Part shown: piece by piece, positions 19,839 through 27,962 of the stretch
How positions within the stretch are numbered: position 1 is the first letter of the stretch
Layout: each line of letters opens with the position of its first letter
Origin: Sulfurimonas denitrificans DSM 1251
Lineage (GTDB): Bacteria > Campylobacterota > Campylobacteria > Campylobacterales > Sulfurimonadaceae
Direction of reading: 5' to 3'
DNA length: 64,000 nt
Assembly: GCF_000012965.1 (NCBI RefSeq)
Contig: NC_007575.1
Coordinates: 1-64,000 of the forward strand
The notes under the pieces: model-generated
Database searches by the model: none
Told to the model about the DNA's origin: nothing
The model's input: the letters and a program-made list of their open reading frames with translations, nothing else
Position numbers and translations under genes: made by a program

Positions 19839-20861
19839 ATGAACAGAAAAAAAATATATAATCCAGAATCAAATGAAAATGTAAATGATAGAAGAATTTT
19901 TGGCGGTAATCCAACGGGAATATTTGAACTTAATGATATAAAATATCAGTGGGCATATAATCTTTGGGAGATGATGTTAAACAATACATGGTTTCCAAAA
20001 GAGGTTGATATGACTCGTGATGTGAGTGATTACAAACAGATTACAGATGTAGAAAAAGCCTCTTACGATAAAGCTCTTGCACAGCTGATATTTATGGATT
20101 CTCTCCAAACTAATAATATTATGGATAATATAAATCCATACGTTACATCCCCAGAAATTAACCTTATTTTAGTGCGTCAAGCTTACGAAGAGGCACTACA
20201 TTCTCAAAGTTATGCGGTAATGGTTGATACTATCTCTACAAACTCTAAAGAGATTTATGAATTATGGCGCCGTGATATGATGCTAAAGGGCAAAAATGAT
20301 GCGATAGCTAGAGTTTATGAGGAGCTGTCAAAAAACCCTACTGAGCATAACTTTGTAAAAGCTTGTTTTGCAAATCAAATCCTTGAGGGTATATATTTTT
20401 ATAGTGGATTTGCTTACATCTACACACTCGCTAGAAGTGGAAAAATGTTAGGTTCTGCTCAGATGATAAGATTTATTCAAAGAGATGAAGTAACTCACTT
20501 GGTTCTTTTTCAAAATCTTATAAACTCTCTTAGAAAAGAGAGACCAGATTTATTTAATGAAAAGTTAAAAGAAGAAGTTATTGAGATGTTTAAAGAGGCA
20601 GTTGCACTTGAAGTTGCATGGGGAAAATATATAACAGGCGGACAGATTTTAGGTCTAACAGACGCCATCATAGAACAATATATCCAATATCTTGCAGATG
20701 ATAGACTCACTTCAGTAGGATTTGCAAAACTTTATAACGTAACAAACCCTATAAAATGGGTAGATGATTTTTCAAAATTTAATGACCAAAAAACAAATTT
20801 CTTTGAGGGAACTGTAGCAAACTACTCAAAGGGAAGTTTAACTTTTGATGATGACTTCTAA
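19839..20861 (+). CDS. nrdB: Ribonucleotide reductase class I beta subunit
   Basis: NrdB is the radical-generating small subunit that makes deoxynucleotides together with NrdA. The 340-residue protein carries the diiron ligands in [10 protein letters not shown] (Glu118, His121) and the later [13 protein letters not shown]. The radical Tyr is present at residue 125, so a tyrosyl-type rather than a Phe-type (class Ic) enzyme is expected. Start ATG with TTAGGAAG upstream. nrdA is not adjacent. It opens a tightly packed run with a nitrilase-family gene, pcm and pldA, and its last bases overlap the next gene. Confidence 0.96.
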   Translation: MNRKKIYNPESNENVNDRRIFGGNPTGIFELNDIKYQWAYNLWEMMLNNTWFPKEVDMTRDVSDYKQITDVEKASYDKALAQLIFMDSLQTNNIMDNINPYVTSPEINLILVRQAYEEALHSQSYAVMVDTISTNSKEIYELWRRDMMLKGKNDAIARVYEELSKNPTEHNFVKACFANQILEGIYFYSGFAYIYTLARSGKMLGSAQMIRFIQRDEVTHLVLFQNLINSLRKERPDLFNEKLKEEVIEMFKEAVALEVAWGKYITGGQILGLTDAIIEQYIQYLADDRLTSVGFAKLYNVTNPIKWVDDFSKFNDQKTNFFEGTVANYSKGSLTFDDDF

Positions 20862-21591
20862 TAATAGCGAGTATAAACTCTCTTCACTGCTCTTTGATAC
20901 AATAGAGGGTGATTATCATTCTAATTTACAAACGCTTTTAACTCTTATAAATCAAGCAAAACCAAAATCTCTTATAGTTGCACCAGAAGTCTGCTTGAGC
21001 GGTTTTGATTATAAAAACTATGAAGAGGCGATAGCGTTTAGCGATATTGCAGATGAGGCACTAAAACAAGCCTCACATGATAAAATCATTATCCTTACAA
21101 TGCTTCAAAGAGAAGATGGTGAAGTATTTAATTTTGCTAAGATATTTTTTAATGGCAAAATAGTTTATAAGAGAGCAAAGGCAAAACTCTTTCGTTTTGG
21201 TGATGAGCATAAGTACATGTCAGAGGGTTGTGTGGATGAGGTTGAGATGGTTGAAGTTGATGGCATAAAAATCGGGATTTTAATCTGTTTTGAACTTAGA
21301 TTTAAAGAGCTTTGGAAAAAACTTGAGGGGTGTGATGTTATAGTTGTTCCTTCATGGTGGGGTGTTTTAAGAACAGAGCATTTTAAAGTTTTAACTAGAG
21401 CACTTGCCATCATAAATCAGTGTTATGTGGTTGCTAGTGATTCATTAAATGTAGAGTGTACAAAAATGAGTGGAATTATAACGCCGCATGGCGGAGATGA
21501 GAGAAATGAACATAGAGCCTATTTTGAACTGCCGTATGACAAAAAAGAGATTCAGATGATGAGAAGGTACATGGATGTTGGCATTGGATAG
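20848..21591 (+). CDS. Carbon-nitrogen hydrolase (nitrilase family)
   Basis: This is a cytoplasmic amidase or nitrilase-fold hydrolase of about 247 residues. The catalytic triad is visible: Glu in [10 protein letters not shown], Lys in [10 protein letters not shown] and Cys in [10 protein letters not shown], followed by VVPSWWG. The substrate cannot be read from sequence; omega-amidase-like metabolite repair is possible. The start is one of TTG 20845, ATG 20848 or ATG 20851. I prefer the ATGs, which overlap the nrdB 3' end by 11-14 bp behind GGGAAG. Its end overlaps pcm by 17 bp, so translation is coupled along the run. Confidence 0.85.
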   Translation: MMTSNNSEYKLSSLLFDTIEGDYHSNLQTLLTLINQAKPKSLIVAPEVCLSGFDYKNYEEAIAFSDIADEALKQASHDKIIILTMLQREDGEVFNFAKIFFNGKIVYKRAKAKLFRFGDEHKYMSEGCVDEVEMVEVDGIKIGILICFELRFKELWKKLEGCDVIVVPSWWGVLRTEHFKVLTRALAIINQCYVVASDSLNVECTKMSGIITPHGGDERNEHRAYFELPYDKKEIQMMRRYMDVGIG

Positions 21592-22222
21592 AATAACTGC
21601 AACAAAAACTGCTAAACTAGCGCAGGATTGTCATAAAATTTTCTCTCTAAGTCAAAATGTTAGAGATGCAATAGCAAATACTTCCAGAGAAGAGTTCGTT
21701 CCAGCAGGCTTTAAACACAATGCTTACAAATTAGATGCCCTTCCTATGGGCTCCTCGCAGTGGATAAGCTCTCCATTGACAGTTGCAAAAATGACACACT
21801 ATCTTGAAGCGAAAAAAGATGATAGAGTTTTAGAAATAGGGTGTGGAAGCGGTTATCAAGCGGCAGTTTTATCACATATCTTTCGTGGTGTTTTTACTAT
21901 AGAGAGAATAGAGCCGCTTATACTTGAGGCAAAACAGAGGTTTAGAAAGTTAGGAATTAGCAATATTCACACAAAACTAGATGATGGACAAAATGGCTGG
22001 GCGCAATATGCACCATATGACAGAATCCTATTCTCAGCAACAGCAAAAGAGATTCCCTCAAAAATATTTGAACAGTTATGTGATGGAGGTATTTTGGTAG
22101 CTCCTATGCAGGTAGGTTTAAAACAAGTTATAACACGTTTTAAAAAAGTGGGAAACTCTTTGCAAAAAGAGGAGCTTGAAGCTTGTGATTTTGTGCCTAT
22201 TTTAAATGGAATTCAAAAATGA
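21575..22222 (+). CDS. pcm: Protein-L-isoaspartate O-methyltransferase
   Basis: This repair enzyme methylates isoaspartyl residues in damaged proteins using S-adenosylmethionine. At 215 residues it has the normal length. It shows REEFVP, the substrate element LPMGSSQWISSPLTVAKM, the SAM-binding motif I VLEIGCGSGYQAAVL and a DDGQNGW motif. The ATG lies inside the 3' end of the preceding hydrolase gene, behind GAGAAGG. Its end overlaps the pldA start by 4 bp (ATGA). Confidence 0.95.
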   Translation: MLALDRITATKTAKLAQDCHKIFSLSQNVRDAIANTSREEFVPAGFKHNAYKLDALPMGSSQWISSPLTVAKMTHYLEAKKDDRVLEIGCGSGYQAAVLSHIFRGVFTIERIEPLILEAKQRFRKLGISNIHTKLDDGQNGWAQYAPYDRILFSATAKEIPSKIFEQLCDGGILVAPMQVGLKQVITRFKKVGNSLQKEELEACDFVPILNGIQK

Positions 22223-23298
22223 TTTTACGCCTCCTTGTAATAACTCTCTTAGCACTCTCTTTGAAAGCTTCAGTTACATTTGATGAAGCAAATTTACTCT
22301 ATGCAAGAGATGAATATAAAAAAGCATTTGAAGCTTTTAGCCTCTTGGCTAAAGATGATGCAGATGCAGCTTACATGTTGGCAAAGATGTATGAGCAAGG
22401 AGAGGGGTGCGAAAAGAGTGAAGAGAAAGCTCAAGAGTGGTATAAGGCATCAGCTCATATCTACTACGAACAAGCAAAACATAGCCCCTTAAGAAATGTA
22501 CAAAAGCATCAAAAAGAGATATTTAAAACATTAGACAGGGTTGATAATAACCAAACGCAAGAGACGCTTAGACAGTTTGTACAATCTCTTTATAATTTTA
22601 AAGCTCACAATGCAAACTATTTTTTACCTTTTAGTTATCGTTATGATGATAATTATGATGAGGTAAACGGACATGAAGCAGGTAAAGTTGAGACGGAATT
22701 TCAAGTAAGTTTAAAATATGACTTTGCTGCAAATTTTTTCAAACTTCGTGAGATATATTCTGTGGCTTATACACAAAAATCTTTTTGGCAATCTTATAAA
22801 GAGTCCGCTTTTATTAGAGAGTCAAATTATAGTCCTGAATTTTTTGTAACTTTTCCTACATCAAGCCAAGATGATGGAGGATTCTTAAAAGGGATAAGAG
22901 TTGGAGTGGCACACCAATCTAACGGAAGAGGCGCTGAGTATGAGCGTTCTTGGAACTATGTAAATGCGAGTCTCTTTTTTCAATATGACATACTACTCTG
23001 CGAGTTAAAACTTTGGGCGAGGTTACCTGATGCAACAGATTATAATCCAGAGTTGATTGATACCATAGGGCATGGATATTTCAGGATAGCGGTTCCATAT
23101 AAGAAACATCTATTTGATATGAAAATAATGAATAATTTTAACTCCAAGGGTTCTATAGAATTTAACTATACACACCCTGTATCAAGCAGGGACGATCTCT
23201 TTTTTTATATGAAATTTTTTAATGGTTATGGTGAGAGTTTAATTGACTACGATAATCATATTAAAAAAGTAGGAATTGGCTTTAGTATCTCAAGATAG
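22219..23298 (+). CDS. pldA: Outer membrane phospholipase A with N-terminal Sel1-like segment
   Basis: This is an OMPLA-family outer-membrane phospholipase. A signal peptide and a Sel1/TPR-like stretch (about 20-85, ANLLYARDEYKKAFEAFSLLA...AYMLAKMYEQGEG) precede a 12-strand barrel with YTQKSFWQSY, FIRESNYSPEFF and the active-site motif GVAHQSNGRG (His232, Ser234), plus the Asn in RSWNYV. The catalytic triad is complete. The protein is longer at the N-terminus than E. coli PldA because of the Sel1-like part. It is coupled to pcm by ATGA. A hairpin terminator follows. Confidence 0.92.
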   Translation: MILRLLVITLLALSLKASVTFDEANLLYARDEYKKAFEAFSLLAKDDADAAYMLAKMYEQGEGCEKSEEKAQEWYKASAHIYYEQAKHSPLRNVQKHQKEIFKTLDRVDNNQTQETLRQFVQSLYNFKAHNANYFLPFSYRYDDNYDEVNGHEAGKVETEFQVSLKYDFAANFFKLREIYSVAYTQKSFWQSYKESAFIRESNYSPEFFVTFPTSSQDDGGFLKGIRVGVAHQSNGRGAEYERSWNYVNASLFFQYDILLCELKLWARLPDATDYNPELIDTIGHGYFRIAVPYKKHLFDMKIMNNFNSKGSIEFNYTHPVSSRDDLFFYMKFFNGYGESLIDYDNHIKKVGIGFSISR

Positions 23299-23300
23299 GG

Positions 23301-23319
23301 GCTTATTAGTAAGCTTTTT
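23301..23319 (+). terminator. Rho-independent terminator after pldA
   Basis: GCTTA, loop TTAG and TAAGC are followed directly by TTTTT, starting just after the pldA stop. The stem is short but has a clean T-run. Confidence 0.6.
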
Positions 23320-23357
23320 ATAGTAAAATAGTAGTTAGCATAAGTGAGGATAAATCT

Positions 23358-24191
23358 GTGCAAAGTATTTATGGCATAAAATATACAAAACCAGAAGTAG
23401 TTTTAATACAAGAGACAGGCATAGGTGTCGCTGAAGCGGCAGCTAGGACTTGTTATGACTCATTTGAAAATAGTGAAAATAGGGCTATTCAATATATTGA
23501 AAAAAATATGCCAGATAGTTCTACATGTAGAGAGATAAATGGTATTGAAGAGTCAAATCTCTTAAATGATTTGGCTTGGACCTATTTTCATCACTCTATT
23601 TTAGAACATGCAAATTTGAGTTTTTTGGTAAGAGGAACAAGCAGAGGCGTACTTCAAGAGCATGCCCGTCACCGTATGCAGGCTATTAGTGTAAGAAGTA
23701 CACGTTATACTATGAGCTCTGTAATAAACGCTTTTGTTGCTTCAATGAGCAGTAATGATAGAGATTTTTTTATAGATAAAGTTTTGAGCTTTGATATGTT
23801 TGTTACATGTGATAAAGAGTATAACAAAATCGAAATTGGTGCGATGTATGATAAGCTTTTTTATCAGTCAAAAAAAGTAGAAGATTTCAATGAAATTGCG
23901 GTAGCTACAAGCTCATTAGATTTATTAGAAAAGTTTAAAGGTACTCCAGAAGCACTTTTTGATGCACTAGAGAGTGGAAAAAAGAAGCGTAATGTAGGTG
24001 ATGCTTTTAAGCATATAATAAGCGACAATGTAAAAGTTGATATGGTTGTAACATTTAACCTTAGAAGTTTAAAAAACTATTTCACACTTAGAGATAGTGG
24101 CGCTGCTTATTTTCAAATAAGATGGCTCGCACAAGAGATGATGAGAAAAACACCATCAAAATATTTAGATTTAATCATTAAAAAAAGGTAA
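23358..24191 (+). CDS. thyX: Flavin-dependent thymidylate synthase ThyX
   Basis: ThyX makes dTMP from dUMP using FAD, NADPH and methylene-tetrahydrofolate. The 277-residue protein holds the family signature RHRMQAISVRSTRYT, which fits RHRX7S-type ThyX motifs, and the later LRSLKNYFTLRDSGAAYFQIRW. The start is GTG at 23358, with GTGAGGA eight bases upstream. No thyA is present in the window. It opens a second same-strand run ending in dgt, so ThyX, a dNTPase and, just upstream, NrdB all act on the deoxynucleotide pool. Confidence 0.95.
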   Translation: MQSIYGIKYTKPEVVLIQETGIGVAEAAARTCYDSFENSENRAIQYIEKNMPDSSTCREINGIEESNLLNDLAWTYFHHSILEHANLSFLVRGTSRGVLQEHARHRMQAISVRSTRYTMSSVINAFVASMSSNDRDFFIDKVLSFDMFVTCDKEYNKIEIGAMYDKLFYQSKKVEDFNEIAVATSSLDLLEKFKGTPEALFDALESGKKKRNVGDAFKHIISDNVKVDMVVTFNLRSLKNYFTLRDSGAAYFQIRWLAQEMMRKTPSKYLDLIIKKR

Positions 24192-24195
24192 TTAC

Positions 24196-24411
24196 ATGTG
24201 GAAATATATTGCAATAAGCTCTCTGTTATTTAGCGGATGTTCATATTTTGAGGTTAACTTCTCTATGTGTGAGAATGTAGGTCCAAACAGTGATCCAAGT
24301 ATGATTGAGAAGTGTAGAAACTATAACGAAGAAGAGGCTCAAAAAGCCTTTGATGGGACAAAACATAAATCTACAACCCTCCCAGAAGATGCGATAGAAT
24401 TTAAAAAATAG
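24196..24411 (+). CDS. Small lipoprotein of unknown function
   Basis: This is a 71-residue predicted lipoprotein. It has a short hydrophobic signal with lipobox LLFSGC, so Cys15 would be lipidated. The mature part is acidic with two further cysteines (MCEN, EKCRNY), which could form a disulfide. I do not recognise a family. It begins four bases after the thyX stop and is followed 11 bp later by the PhnA-like gene, so it is probably co-transcribed. Confidence 0.7.
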   Translation: MWKYIAISSLLFSGCSYFEVNFSMCENVGPNSDPSMIEKCRNYNEEEAQKAFDGTKHKSTTLPEDAIEFKK

Positions 24412-24422
24412 TAGGAGAAGTT

Positions 24423-24977
24423 ATGAGTATTGAAGAAGAGTTAAAAACTAGAAGTGGATCTAAATGTGAGCTTTGTCAAAGCAGCCAAAATCTTAGCGTT
24501 TTTGAAGTTGCACCATCAGATGAAAGCTCAGAGCAGTCAATCTATATTTGCGCTACATGTAAAGAGCAGATAGAGAATCCTAGCATGATGGATGAGACGC
24601 ACTTTAACTGCTTAAATGAGAGCATGTGGAGTGAAGTACCAGCTGTTGTGGTTATCTCATACAGACTATTAAAGCTTCTTGGTAGAGAAGATTTAGTTGA
24701 TATGATATATATGGAAGATGATGTAAAAGCTTGGGCAGATGCAGGGGTAAATAGTTCAAGCAACGTAGTTGTAAAGGACTCTAACGGCGTAACTTTAAAT
24801 GCTGGTGACAGCGTTGTTATCATTAAAGATTTAGAGGTAAAGGGTGCGGGGTTTACTGCAAAAAGAGGCACAATGGTTAAAAATATCTCAATTCCTCAAG
24901 ATGTTGAAGGGCATATTGAGGGTAGAGTAAATGGAACTAAGATTTATCTAAAAACAGAGTTCCTAAAAAAAGCGTAG
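24423..24977 (+). CDS. PhnA-like zinc-ribbon protein
   Basis: This is a PhnA/YjdM family protein of 184 residues. The N-terminus has a zinc ribbon with CELC and CATC pairs (about 15-43). The C-terminal PhnA domain includes VKDSNGVTLNAGDSVVIIKDLEVKG and ends KTEFLKKA. The YjdM family is widespread and poorly characterised; despite the name, a phosphonate role is not established. It has a linker of about 70 residues between the two parts. The AGGAG ribosome site is strong. Confidence 0.85.
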   Translation: MSIEEELKTRSGSKCELCQSSQNLSVFEVAPSDESSEQSIYICATCKEQIENPSMMDETHFNCLNESMWSEVPAVVVISYRLLKLLGREDLVDMIYMEDDVKAWADAGVNSSSNVVVKDSNGVTLNAGDSVVIIKDLEVKGAGFTAKRGTMVKNISIPQDVEGHIEGRVNGTKIYLKTEFLKKA

Positions 24978-24995
24978 CTCACAAAAAGAAGGTAT

Positions 24996-26159
24996 ATGAA
25001 CTCTTTAAAATCAATATCAATAAATATATCTATACCTCTTTTTATCTCCCTTGCTCTTGGCTCTCTTGTTTTTTATGAACAGAAGATACCAAAAGTTCTA
25101 TTTAGCATAGTTCCATATCTGTTTTATGCTATAACCGTAGCTATTTTGTGGGTTTCATGGCACTTTAACCGAAATAGATTTATATTTATAATCCTTCCGC
25201 TCCTTTTGATATATGTAGGTTTTATCTATTTGGGGGGCAAAAGAGCAACGGATCTTTTTCTTTACGTTTCAATGCTTTATCCACTACATCTTTTACTCTT
25301 TTTATCACTAAAAGAGAGAGGACTTTTTTCAATTTGGGGAGTGTTAAAAATAGCTTTTTTTGTGGTTGAAATAGCAGTTGTTTTGTATTTTGTCTTTTAT
25401 CCAAACAACGATATAATCGCTCTTTTAAAGACAAAAATATTTACAACTTCTTTTTATCCAATCGAAGATATAACGGTTGTTATAGCTGCTTTTGTTATAA
25501 CGGTGATGGCTATGTTATTGATATTTAACAGATCAGTTCTTTACAATAGCTCTTTTTTAATTATACTCTTAACATTTTACATAGGCTTTTATTTTATAAG
25601 AACTCCACATGTAAAAGAGTTGTTGCTTTTATCAATAGGCATAATCATATTTATATTACTAATTAGAGAGTCTTACCGTTTAGCCTTTTATGATGAACTT
25701 ACAGCACTTCCAGGAAGAAGAGCACTTATAGAGGATATGGCAAAACTTGGGATGAAATACTCCTTTGCCATGATAGATATAGACCATTTTAAAAAGTTTA
25801 ATGATACTTATGGGCATGATACTGGTGATGAGGTTTTGAAAATGGTTGCCTCTAAATTAGCAGAAGTTGGCGGTGGCGGAAAAGCTTACAGATATGGAGG
25901 AGAGGAGTTTGTTGTGCTCTTCCCTTCACGAGAGTTAGATGAGTCATACAAAAGTACAGATATATTAAGAGAGATAATTTCAAAGAGCCCTTTTGTTGTT
26001 AGAAATAAGCAAAGCTCAAAAACTATATATATAAATATCTCATCTGGTGTGGTGCAAAAAACTTCTCAAGACAAAGACCCTTTTGCGGTTATGAAAAGAG
26101 CTGACAATGCTCTATATAAGGCTAAAAAAGCTGGAAGAAACCAAGTAGTAAAAGCATAA
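24996..26159 (+). CDS. Membrane-bound diguanylate cyclase (GGDEF)
   Basis: This likely makes cyclic di-GMP. Seven or eight hydrophobic segments (about 5-225) form an uncharacterised membrane sensor. A GGDEF domain follows, with DELTALPGRR, AMIDIDHFKKFNDTYGHDTGD and the active motif GGEEF at 301-305. I see no RxxD product-inhibition site five residues upstream of GGEEF. It lies between the PhnA-like gene and dgt on the same strand with short gaps. Confidence 0.92.
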   Translation: MNSLKSISINISIPLFISLALGSLVFYEQKIPKVLFSIVPYLFYAITVAILWVSWHFNRNRFIFIILPLLLIYVGFIYLGGKRATDLFLYVSMLYPLHLLLFLSLKERGLFSIWGVLKIAFFVVEIAVVLYFVFYPNNDIIALLKTKIFTTSFYPIEDITVVIAAFVITVMAMLLIFNRSVLYNSSFLIILLTFYIGFYFIRTPHVKELLLLSIGIIIFILLIRESYRLAFYDELTALPGRRALIEDMAKLGMKYSFAMIDIDHFKKFNDTYGHDTGDEVLKMVASKLAEVGGGGKAYRYGGEEFVVLFPSRELDESYKSTDILREIISKSPFVVRNKQSSKTIYINISSGVVQKTSQDKDPFAVMKRADNALYKAKKAGRNQVVKA

Positions 26160-26169
26160 AGGAATTTTA

Positions 26170-27267
26170 ATGCAAGCACATGATAGATTTTACAAAATAG
26201 ACAAAGATTTTAGAAATCCCTATGCAAGAGATAGAGATAGAATTATTCACTCTAGTAGTTTTAGAAAACTTGAGTATAAAACTCAGGTATTTTTAAATCA
26301 AGAGGGTGATTTTTTCCGTACACGTCTCACACACTCTATAGAAGTTTCTCAAATAGCACGCTCAATTACTTCTCATTTAGGGCTTAATGAATCTTTAGCT
26401 GAAGCAATTGCGCTTGCACATGATTTAGGACATACACCTTTTGGGCATATTGGCGGAGATACGCTTGATGAGTGTTTAAAGGACGATGGTTTTAAAAATG
26501 GTTTTGATCATAATTTTCAAAGTTTTAGAGTTGTCTCTTCTTTAGAGAGACGTTATAAAAATTTTGATGGATTAAACCTTACCTTTGCTACATTGGAGGG
26601 GATACTTAAACACTCTTATCCATACAAAAAGAGCTTTTTGCCACCCTTTATTGATGAGAATTTCAATCTTGAGACACATCCGAGTATTGAAGCCATGGTA
26701 GTTGATAGAGCTGATGAGATAGCATATATAACTCATGATATTGATGATGGATTAAACTCTGGTTTGATACGTTTTGAGGATTTAAAAGAGAGCCCTTTAA
26801 TAGAGGATATTCTACAAAAAGTTAAAGATGAGGGGATTGGAGAAGATGAAGATGAGATGTTTAGATACCGTTTTGTTTCACATCTAATCAATCATTTGGT
26901 TTACTCTCTTATATATTTCTCAAAAGATAAGATTGATAATAGTAAAATTTATAGTGCTTCGCTTTCAAGTAAAAGTGAATTACCAATAGGTTTCGAGCCA
27001 ACATTAGAATCAGAGATAAAAAAACTAAAAAAACTTCTCTTTAAAAAGCTATATCAACATAAAGATATTATGATAAAAATGTATGCAGGTAAACAGGCTA
27101 TAAAAGGCCTTTATATTGGATTACATGAAGAGCCTAAAATGATGCCAAAGTTTTATTTAGAACAGTTACAAAGCAGAAGTAAACATAGAGTAATAGCTGA
27201 TTATATAGCTTCTATGAGTGATAGACACGCTTTGTCATTTTATAATGAGATGTATGGGAGATTGTAG
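26170..27267 (+). CDS. dgt: Deoxyguanosinetriphosphate triphosphohydrolase-like HD protein
   Basis: This dNTPase hydrolyses deoxynucleoside triphosphates to nucleosides and triphosphate. The HD-domain metal ligands are seen in FRTRLTHSIEVSQIAR and LAHDLGHTPFGHIGG, with a later VVDRADEIAYITHDIDDG. At 365 residues it falls in the shorter dgt-like class 2 rather than the 505-residue E. coli type. AAAGGAAT precedes the ATG. It is the last gene of the thyX run. Confidence 0.92.
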   Translation: MQAHDRFYKIDKDFRNPYARDRDRIIHSSSFRKLEYKTQVFLNQEGDFFRTRLTHSIEVSQIARSITSHLGLNESLAEAIALAHDLGHTPFGHIGGDTLDECLKDDGFKNGFDHNFQSFRVVSSLERRYKNFDGLNLTFATLEGILKHSYPYKKSFLPPFIDENFNLETHPSIEAMVVDRADEIAYITHDIDDGLNSGLIRFEDLKESPLIEDILQKVKDEGIGEDEDEMFRYRFVSHLINHLVYSLIYFSKDKIDNSKIYSASLSSKSELPIGFEPTLESEIKKLKKLLFKKLYQHKDIMIKMYAGKQAIKGLYIGLHEEPKMMPKFYLEQLQSRSKHRVIADYIASMSDRHALSFYNEMYGRL

Positions 27268-27294
27268 TTTTGTTGTTGTGCTAGAGTAAAACAC

Positions 27295-27306
27295 AGCCCG
27301 AAGGCT
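27295..27306 (-). terminator. Hairpin with UUCG loop after rpsU
   Basis: Read on the minus strand, AGCC, loop TTCG and GGCT are followed by GTGTTTTAC. The stem is short but closed by a stable UUCG tetraloop. It sits 7 bp beyond the rpsU stop. Confidence 0.45.
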
Positions 27307-27312
27307 TATGTC

Positions 27313-27525
27313 TTATAGGCGTGATTCGTAACGTCTCATCATATAAAGACGCTTAAGCATTTTCTTACGAGATGCTATTAAGAACTTCTTACGTTTTTCA
27401 GTTTTCGTTTCATGGAAACGGCGAGCACGAGCTTCAGTAACGATTAAGTTACGATCAGTCTGCTTTTTGAAACGACGATAAGATGCATCAAAATTGTCAT
27501 CACTACGTAGTACAATACCTGGCAT
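27313..27525 (-). CDS. rpsU: 30S ribosomal protein S21
   Basis: This is a small basic ribosomal protein of 70 residues, normal length. It starts [22 protein letters not shown] and has the Arg/Lys-rich helix typical of S21 ([25 protein letters not shown]). Codon choice is less AT-biased than in neighbouring genes, as expected for a highly expressed gene. It is monocistronic, convergent with dgt and divergent from the FNR-box region. GGGTGATG lies upstream of the ATG. Confidence 0.96.
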   Translation of the reverse strand: MPGIVLRSDDNFDASYRRFKKQTDRNLIVTEARARRFHETKTEKRKKFLIASRKKMLKRLYMMRRYESRL

Positions 27526-27623
27526 ATCACATCACCCACTTTCTTTAAAATTTGAACTGGAATTATATCATAAATAACTCCAGATGGTTTTATTTAGAAG
27601 GATTTATAAGAATATTACCTAAA

Positions 27624-27637
27624 TTGATATATATCAA
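27624..27637 (+). promoter_or_regulatory. FNR/CRP-type palindrome TTGATATATATCAA
   Basis: It is a perfect match to the FNR consensus TTGAT-N4-ATCAA and extends to a 16-bp palindrome (27623-27638). Its centre (27630.5) lies 41.5 bp before the start point expected from the -10 at 27660, the class II activation geometry. Which CRP/FNR family protein binds it is unknown. Confidence 0.6.
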
Positions 27638-27659
27638 TAACTATTTTTTTTAAATCGGA

Positions 27660-27665
27660 TAAAAT
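27660..27665 (+). promoter_or_regulatory. Likely -10 element for the 43-residue peptide gene
   Basis: TAAAAT is placed for initiation near 27672. The region at -35 is replaced by the FNR-like palindrome. Confidence 0.45.
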
Positions 27666-27685
27666 TTCTCTGATTTAAAAATTTA

Positions 27686-27700
27686 GAGCGTAATGCGCTC
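27686..27700 (+). other. Small leader hairpin GAGCG-TAATG-CGCTC
   Basis: A 5-bp stem with 5-base loop lies in the predicted leader, just before the AAAGGA ribosome site of the peptide gene. It could stabilise the transcript. Confidence 0.35.
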
Positions 27701-27718
27701 TTACCAAAGGAAACAAAA

Positions 27719-27850
27719 ATGAAAAAAGTCATTTTAGCAATCACGATAATGTTAGGTGCCCTCCAAGCTGATAGCGTAGTTAAATACGATGTTCAAGAAA
27801 CAAACACACCGATTAGCAAACCTAATCACCCAAATACAGATATTTATTAA
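27719..27850 (+). CDS. 43-residue exported peptide of unknown function
   Basis: This small gene encodes MKKVILAITIMLGALQA followed by a short hydrophilic mature part ending HPNTDIY. The first 17 residues form a textbook signal peptide with a likely cleavage after LQA, leaving about 26 residues. AAAGGA sits seven bases before the ATG. A promoter with an FNR-type site lies upstream and a 12-bp hairpin follows, so it looks like a complete single-gene transcription unit. I do not recognise the family. There is no cysteine or obvious bacteriocin motif. Confidence 0.7.
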   Translation: MKKVILAITIMLGALQADSVVKYDVQETNTPISKPNHPNTDIY

Positions 27851-27873
27851 TATCTAAAATTTTATTTCTCCTT

Positions 27874-27904
27874 CTAAAATAGGTCTTACCGTGACCTATT
27901 TTAG
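27874..27904 (+). terminator. Strong hairpin after the 43-residue peptide gene
   Basis: Perfect 12-bp arms CTAAAATAGGTC and GACCTATTTTAG flank a 7-base loop. The right arm is T-rich and symmetrical, so it could act in both directions. No long T-run follows. Confidence 0.6.
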
Positions 27905-27950
27905 TGACACTCCCTATAGTTTGACAACCTCCCTTTAACTAACATTTTTG

Positions 27951-27956
27951 TATAAT
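27951..27956 (+). promoter_or_regulatory. -10 element immediately before dnaG
   Basis: A perfect TATAAT ends six bases before the dnaG ATG, so transcription would begin at or next to the A of the ATG. A TTGACA at 27921 is 24 bp away, too far to be a normal -35. Confidence 0.5.
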
Positions 27957-27962
27957 TCAGAC

